From DASSHC01 sp035693105 (GTDB lineage: Bacteria > Chloroflexota > Chloroflexia > Thermomicrobiales > Thermomicrobiaceae): 9,104 bases of DNA. This document shows, piece by piece, positions 7,282-9,104 of this stretch (the stretch's first letter is position 1; the number at the start of each line of letters is the position of its first letter). The position numbers were made by a program, and so were the translations under genes. A model generated the notes under the pieces. It saw nothing but the letters and a program-made list of their open reading frames with translations, did no database searches and was not told the DNA's origin. Location: positions 1-9,104 of the forward strand of contig DASSHC010000221.1 of NCBI GenBank assembly GCA_035693105.1. The letters run 5' to 3'.

Positions 7282-7324
7282 TCCCATAGGACCGTCCCGA
7301 CCCCTGCAAGTATCCCATAGAACC
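7282..7324. repeat. Spaced direct repeat TCCCATAGRACC
   Basis: TCCCATAGGACC (7282-7293) and TCCCATAGAACC (7313-7324) match at 11 of 12 positions with start points 31 bp apart, close to three helical turns. That spacing would put two bound proteins on the same DNA face. The pair lies 87-129 bp upstream of the Uma2 start codon, so it could be an operator for that gene; this is inference. Confidence 0.45.
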
Positions 7325-7514
7325 TGAGCGCTGGCCCAAGGGGCTCGGTCCCCCTCCAGGCGAGCGACTGTGGGACGGTGCTCATGGTACCCGCGAAGGT
7401 GTTCCGCTGGATATCGCTCCTCATCCGCCAGGCGCCAAACGAGGACCCCCCAGAAGCGGGAGCACCAGGATGAGTCCCCCTGGCCGCCGCGACGAAGATG
7501 AGCGCCCGAGGCGT

Positions 7515-7539
7515 AATCGCGTGGGTCAATCGCGTGGGT
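7515..7539. repeat. Tandem 13-bp repeat, two copies
   Basis: AATCGCGTGGGT occurs at 7515-7526 and 7528-7539, separated by a single C, giving a perfect 13-bp period. It could be a small slippage duplication or paired binding sites. No coding frame here looks real. Confidence 0.55.
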
Positions 7540-7674
7540 GTTTGTGGCATCTCTTCATGGTGCTCGTTCCCCCTGGGGCCGAGACTACGAGACGTGGACA
7601 CCGCGCTTCGCCGTCACCGCACACGCTCCACGCTTCAGCGGAGCGCGATGCCGAGGGCCGGGGGTCCGCGTGTG

Positions 7675-7703
7675 TTGCATTTGTCCCTGATTGAGGGTAG
7701 ATT
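7675..7703 (+). promoter_or_regulatory. Candidate promoter for the BTAD regulator
   Basis: TTGCAT (7675-7680) and TAGATT (7698-7703) are separated by 17 bp, the preferred sigma-70 spacing, with 3 of 6 and 4 of 6 matches to consensus. Short inverted words overlap it: CCCT-GATTG-AGGG and GGGT...ACCC. If used, it gives a leader of about 265 bases before the regulator start. Weak consensus match; tentative. Confidence 0.3.
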
Positions 7704-7957
7704 AGACCCACTCGGCCAATGACGACTCGAGCGCGTAAACGAATTGCAAGCGCCTCGGCGGTTGCAGCGATTGTGAAAGCGCTGTCTCTCGAATCGTAGG
7801 TGCATGGACGGCGCGACTGTGCATGCGGTTTGAGCTCCAATTGGTAGTCTGTCACGCCGACCGCTTCGAAGGATTCGGCGTTGCGCGGCGGGGCAGGATA
7901 GCGCACCGCGGGGGAGGGACGAACACCGGCGCAGACGGAGATGCTGGGCGCGAATCC

Positions 7958-7966
7958 GAGGGGGGG
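7958..7966 (+). promoter_or_regulatory. Shine-Dalgarno region for the BTAD regulator
   Basis: GAGGGGGGG-like purine run (GAG followed by six G) ends 9 bases before GTG 7976. ATG codons at 7941 and 7968 are out of frame, which leaves GTG 7976 as the best start. Confidence 0.5.
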
Positions 7967-7975
7967 AATGCCGGC

Positions 7976-8878
7976 GTGTCTACGCTCTCAGTCCAACTGT
8001 TCGGCAGGTTCCGAGTCGTGGCCCACGATCGGGTACTGGCCTGCTTCGAGGGGGCCAAAGTTCAGGAGCTCTTCACCTATTTGCTGCTGCACCGGGATCG
8101 TCCGCACCTGCGCGAGGTGTTGGCGGATATTCTCTGGGCCGACAGCGAGGGGCAGTCGAGGAAGTATCTGCGACAGGCCCTGTGGCAACTTCAACGCGCG
8201 CTGGAGACCGGCACCGAGGGAGCGGCCTCCGACGTGCTCTGCACGGACGGTGACTGGATCGGCATCAACCCCAACACCGCGCTCCAGACCGATGTCGCCC
8301 AGTTGGAATACGCCTGGTCGCTGACATCCCCGCTGGCGGGCTCCGCGCTCGACAGCGCCGGGGCCGACGTGCTTCGGCGTGCCGTCCGCCTCTATCGGGG
8401 TGACCTGCTCGAGGCCTGTTATCAGGACTGGTGCCTGTTCGAGCGCGAGCGGCTCCAGCACCTCTATCTCGGCCTCCTCGACAAGCTCATGGACTACTGC
8501 GAAGCTCACGGACACGTTGAGGAAGCGGTGCAACACGGACGTCACATGCTCCGCTTCGACCGCGCGCATGAGCGAACGCACCGGCGGCTGATGCGCCTGC
8601 ACTATCTGGCCGGCGACCGCACGGCGGCGCTGCGCCAGTACCACGAGTGCGCCGCCCTGCTCCAGGCGGAGCTCGGCGTCGCGCCGGCCCGCGGCACCGT
8701 CGCGCTCTACGAGCAGATCCGCCGCGATCTGGTCGCGGGGGTCGCGCCGCGGCTGGATCTCGGCCTCCCGGGCCGGGCCGCGGCCTCGATGGATCACCTG
8801 GTGCAGCAATTCGACCAGATGCACGTCCTGCTCACCCGGCTGCAGGAGCAGATCACCGGCGCCGAGCGGCGACGCTGA
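7976..8878 (+). CDS. BTAD-domain transcriptional regulator (SARP-like)
   Basis: A 300-residue DNA-binding activator in the cytoplasm. Residues about 4-107 form an OmpR/SARP-type winged helix: it opens with LSVQLFGRFRV, then LFTYLLLHRDRPHLREVLADILW (split here at residues 32-54), RKYLRQALWQLQRALE (62-77) and the beta-hairpin ending near D106. Residues about 109-265 form the bacterial transcriptional activation domain, a helical TPR-like repeat set with RLYRGDLLEACYQDW and ERTHRRLMRLHYLAGDR. The last 29 residues (272-300) are heptad-like and may form a short coiled coil for pairing. There is no NB-ARC ATPase or sensor domain, unlike large SARP proteins. GTG 7976 is chosen because homology starts there and a purine-rich site precedes it; the in-frame ATG at 7823 adds 51 low-complexity residues. 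It is transcribed away from the Uma2 gene. Target genes are unknown; the partial gene downstream is a candidate. Confidence 0.88.
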   Translation: MSTLSVQLFGRFRVVAHDRVLACFEGAKVQELFTYLLLHRDRPHLREVLADILWADSEGQSRKYLRQALWQLQRALETGTEGAASDVLCTDGDWIGINPNTALQTDVAQLEYAWSLTSPLAGSALDSAGADVLRRAVRLYRGDLLEACYQDWCLFERERLQHLYLGLLDKLMDYCEAHGHVEEAVQHGRHMLRFDRAHERTHRRLMRLHYLAGDRTAALRQYHECAALLQAELGVAPARGTVALYEQIRRDLVAGVAPRLDLGLPGRAAASMDHLVQQFDQMHVLLTRLQEQITGAERRR

Positions 8879-8889
8879 GCTGTCGCCGC
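8866..8889 (+). terminator. Hairpin spanning the regulator stop codon
   Basis: GCGGCGAC (8866-8873) and GTCGCCGC (8882-8889) form a perfect 8-bp stem with an 8-base loop that contains the TGA stop (8876-8878). No T-tract follows, so it is not a textbook intrinsic terminator. It has the same layout as the hairpin at the end of the Res-like gene. Confidence 0.4.
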
Positions 8890-8932
8890 GGCCGCCCCGC
8901 GCCGCCTCGCTCTCGCCCGCCCGATTGGCGTC

Positions 8933-8952
8933 GCGGGGCGGCGTTTCCCCGC
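8933..8952 (+). terminator. Second GC-rich hairpin after the regulator
   Basis: GCGGGG (8933-8938) pairs with CCCCGC (8947-8952) across an 8-base loop, 55 bases after the stop codon. It is followed by CCAAAAG and not by T residues, so support as a terminator on the plus strand is weak. A further CCCTGC (8997-9002)/GCAGGG (9017-9022) pair lies downstream. Confidence 0.25.
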
Positions 8953-9064
8953 CCAAAAGACGCTCGCGCGGACGCACGGCAGACGCCGGCGCGACACCCT
9001 GCACCATACAGTCACAGCAGGGCACACCCCTGACCGGCCGACCGTGCAGGACGTCGAGGGCAGC

Positions 9065-9104
9065 ATGCAACCAGCCGAGGCGGAGGTCCACTCGTTCATC
9101 GTCA
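9065..9104 (+). CDS. Start of a gene cut by the window end (partial)
   Basis: An ATG at 9065, with GAGGG (9056-9060) 4 bases upstream, opens a frame encoding MQPAEAEVHSFIV before the window ends. The HSFIV stretch resembles, from memory, the N-terminus of small uncharacterised proteins (HSFIVRIW-type) that occur near BTAD regulators in Chloroflexota. Only 13 codons are visible, so this is suggestive only. It lies 186 bp after the regulator in the same direction and could be its target or operon partner. Confidence 0.4.
   Translation, partial: MQPAEAEVHSFIV

Larger units (their letters stand above)
7196..7975. other. 780-bp divergent intergenic region
   Basis: I see no convincing gene between the Uma2 start and the regulator start. 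The overlapping frames on both strands have no recognisable motifs. GC is mixed and drops around 7690-7850, as expected of a control region. It holds a spaced direct repeat (7282-7324), an inverted pair ACCGTCCC (7291-7298)/GGGACGGT (7372-7379), a second inverted pair GAGCACCA (7460-7467)/TGGTGCTC (7558-7565), a 13-bp tandem repeat (7515-7539), a 7-bp direct repeat GTGCATG (7800-7806, 7819-7825) and a promoter candidate (7675-7703). No tRNA-like cloverleaf was seen. Confidence 0.5.

Noticed and set aside
6014..7327. 437-residue plus-strand frame bridging res and the Uma2 gene
   Set aside because: It is out of frame with res and antisense to the Uma2 gene, and shows no domain.
7196..7339. 48-residue N-terminal extension of the Uma2 protein
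   Set aside because: A strong Shine-Dalgarno sequence sits 7 bases before the ATG at 7195, and the extension has no family similarity.
7526..7906. 126-residue minus-strand frame in the divergent region
   Set aside because: No motif, no good ribosome binding site, and it covers the likely control region of the regulator.

Overview
High-GC bacterial DNA, roughly 70% in most coding parts. The window holds a two-gene restriction-modification operon, a convergent Uma2-type nuclease-fold gene, a divergent short BTAD-type transcriptional regulator, and the first codons of one more gene. The high GC, the stand-alone Uma2 protein and the short BTAD regulator without an ATPase domain together resemble Chloroflexota of the Thermomicrobia/Sphaerobacter type. 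That assignment is inference from gene content; no rRNA or marker gene is present.

Layout. Bases 1-190 are a compact repeat block with long inverted arms, a diverged direct repeat and several hairpins; it looks like a REP/MITE-like element or the edge of a mobile element. Bases 185-559 have no convincing gene. Bases 560-3505 encode a 981-residue beta-class adenine-N6 DNA methyltransferase (Mod-like), and bases 3492-6602 encode a 1036-residue helicase-nuclease (Res-like). The two overlap by 14 bp and the second has its own Shine-Dalgarno sequence, so they form one translationally coupled Type III-like restriction-modification operon. A GC-rich hairpin whose loop holds the res stop codon separates it from a convergent Uma2-family gene (6623-7195, minus strand) that ends 20 bp away. 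A 780-bp non-coding gap with small repeats and a possible promoter follows. Then comes the BTAD regulator (7976-8878, plus strand), which also ends in a hairpin spanning its stop codon. A new gene probably starts at 9065 and runs off the window.

How the genes work together. The methyltransferase would mark adenines in its target sequence. The Res-like protein carries superfamily 2 helicase motifs and a C-terminal PD-ExK nuclease motif and would cleave unmarked DNA, giving defence against incoming DNA. The Uma2 protein and the BTAD regulator are not obviously part of this operon: they lie in other transcription units.

The strongest unusual signals are two. First, a sharp GC drop (about 52% by hand count against about 70-75% in flanking coding lines) covers the target-recognition segment of the methyltransferase and suggests a specificity swap. 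Second, the repeat block at the left edge contains a compensated stem substitution. I did not find a clearly new multi-gene system.
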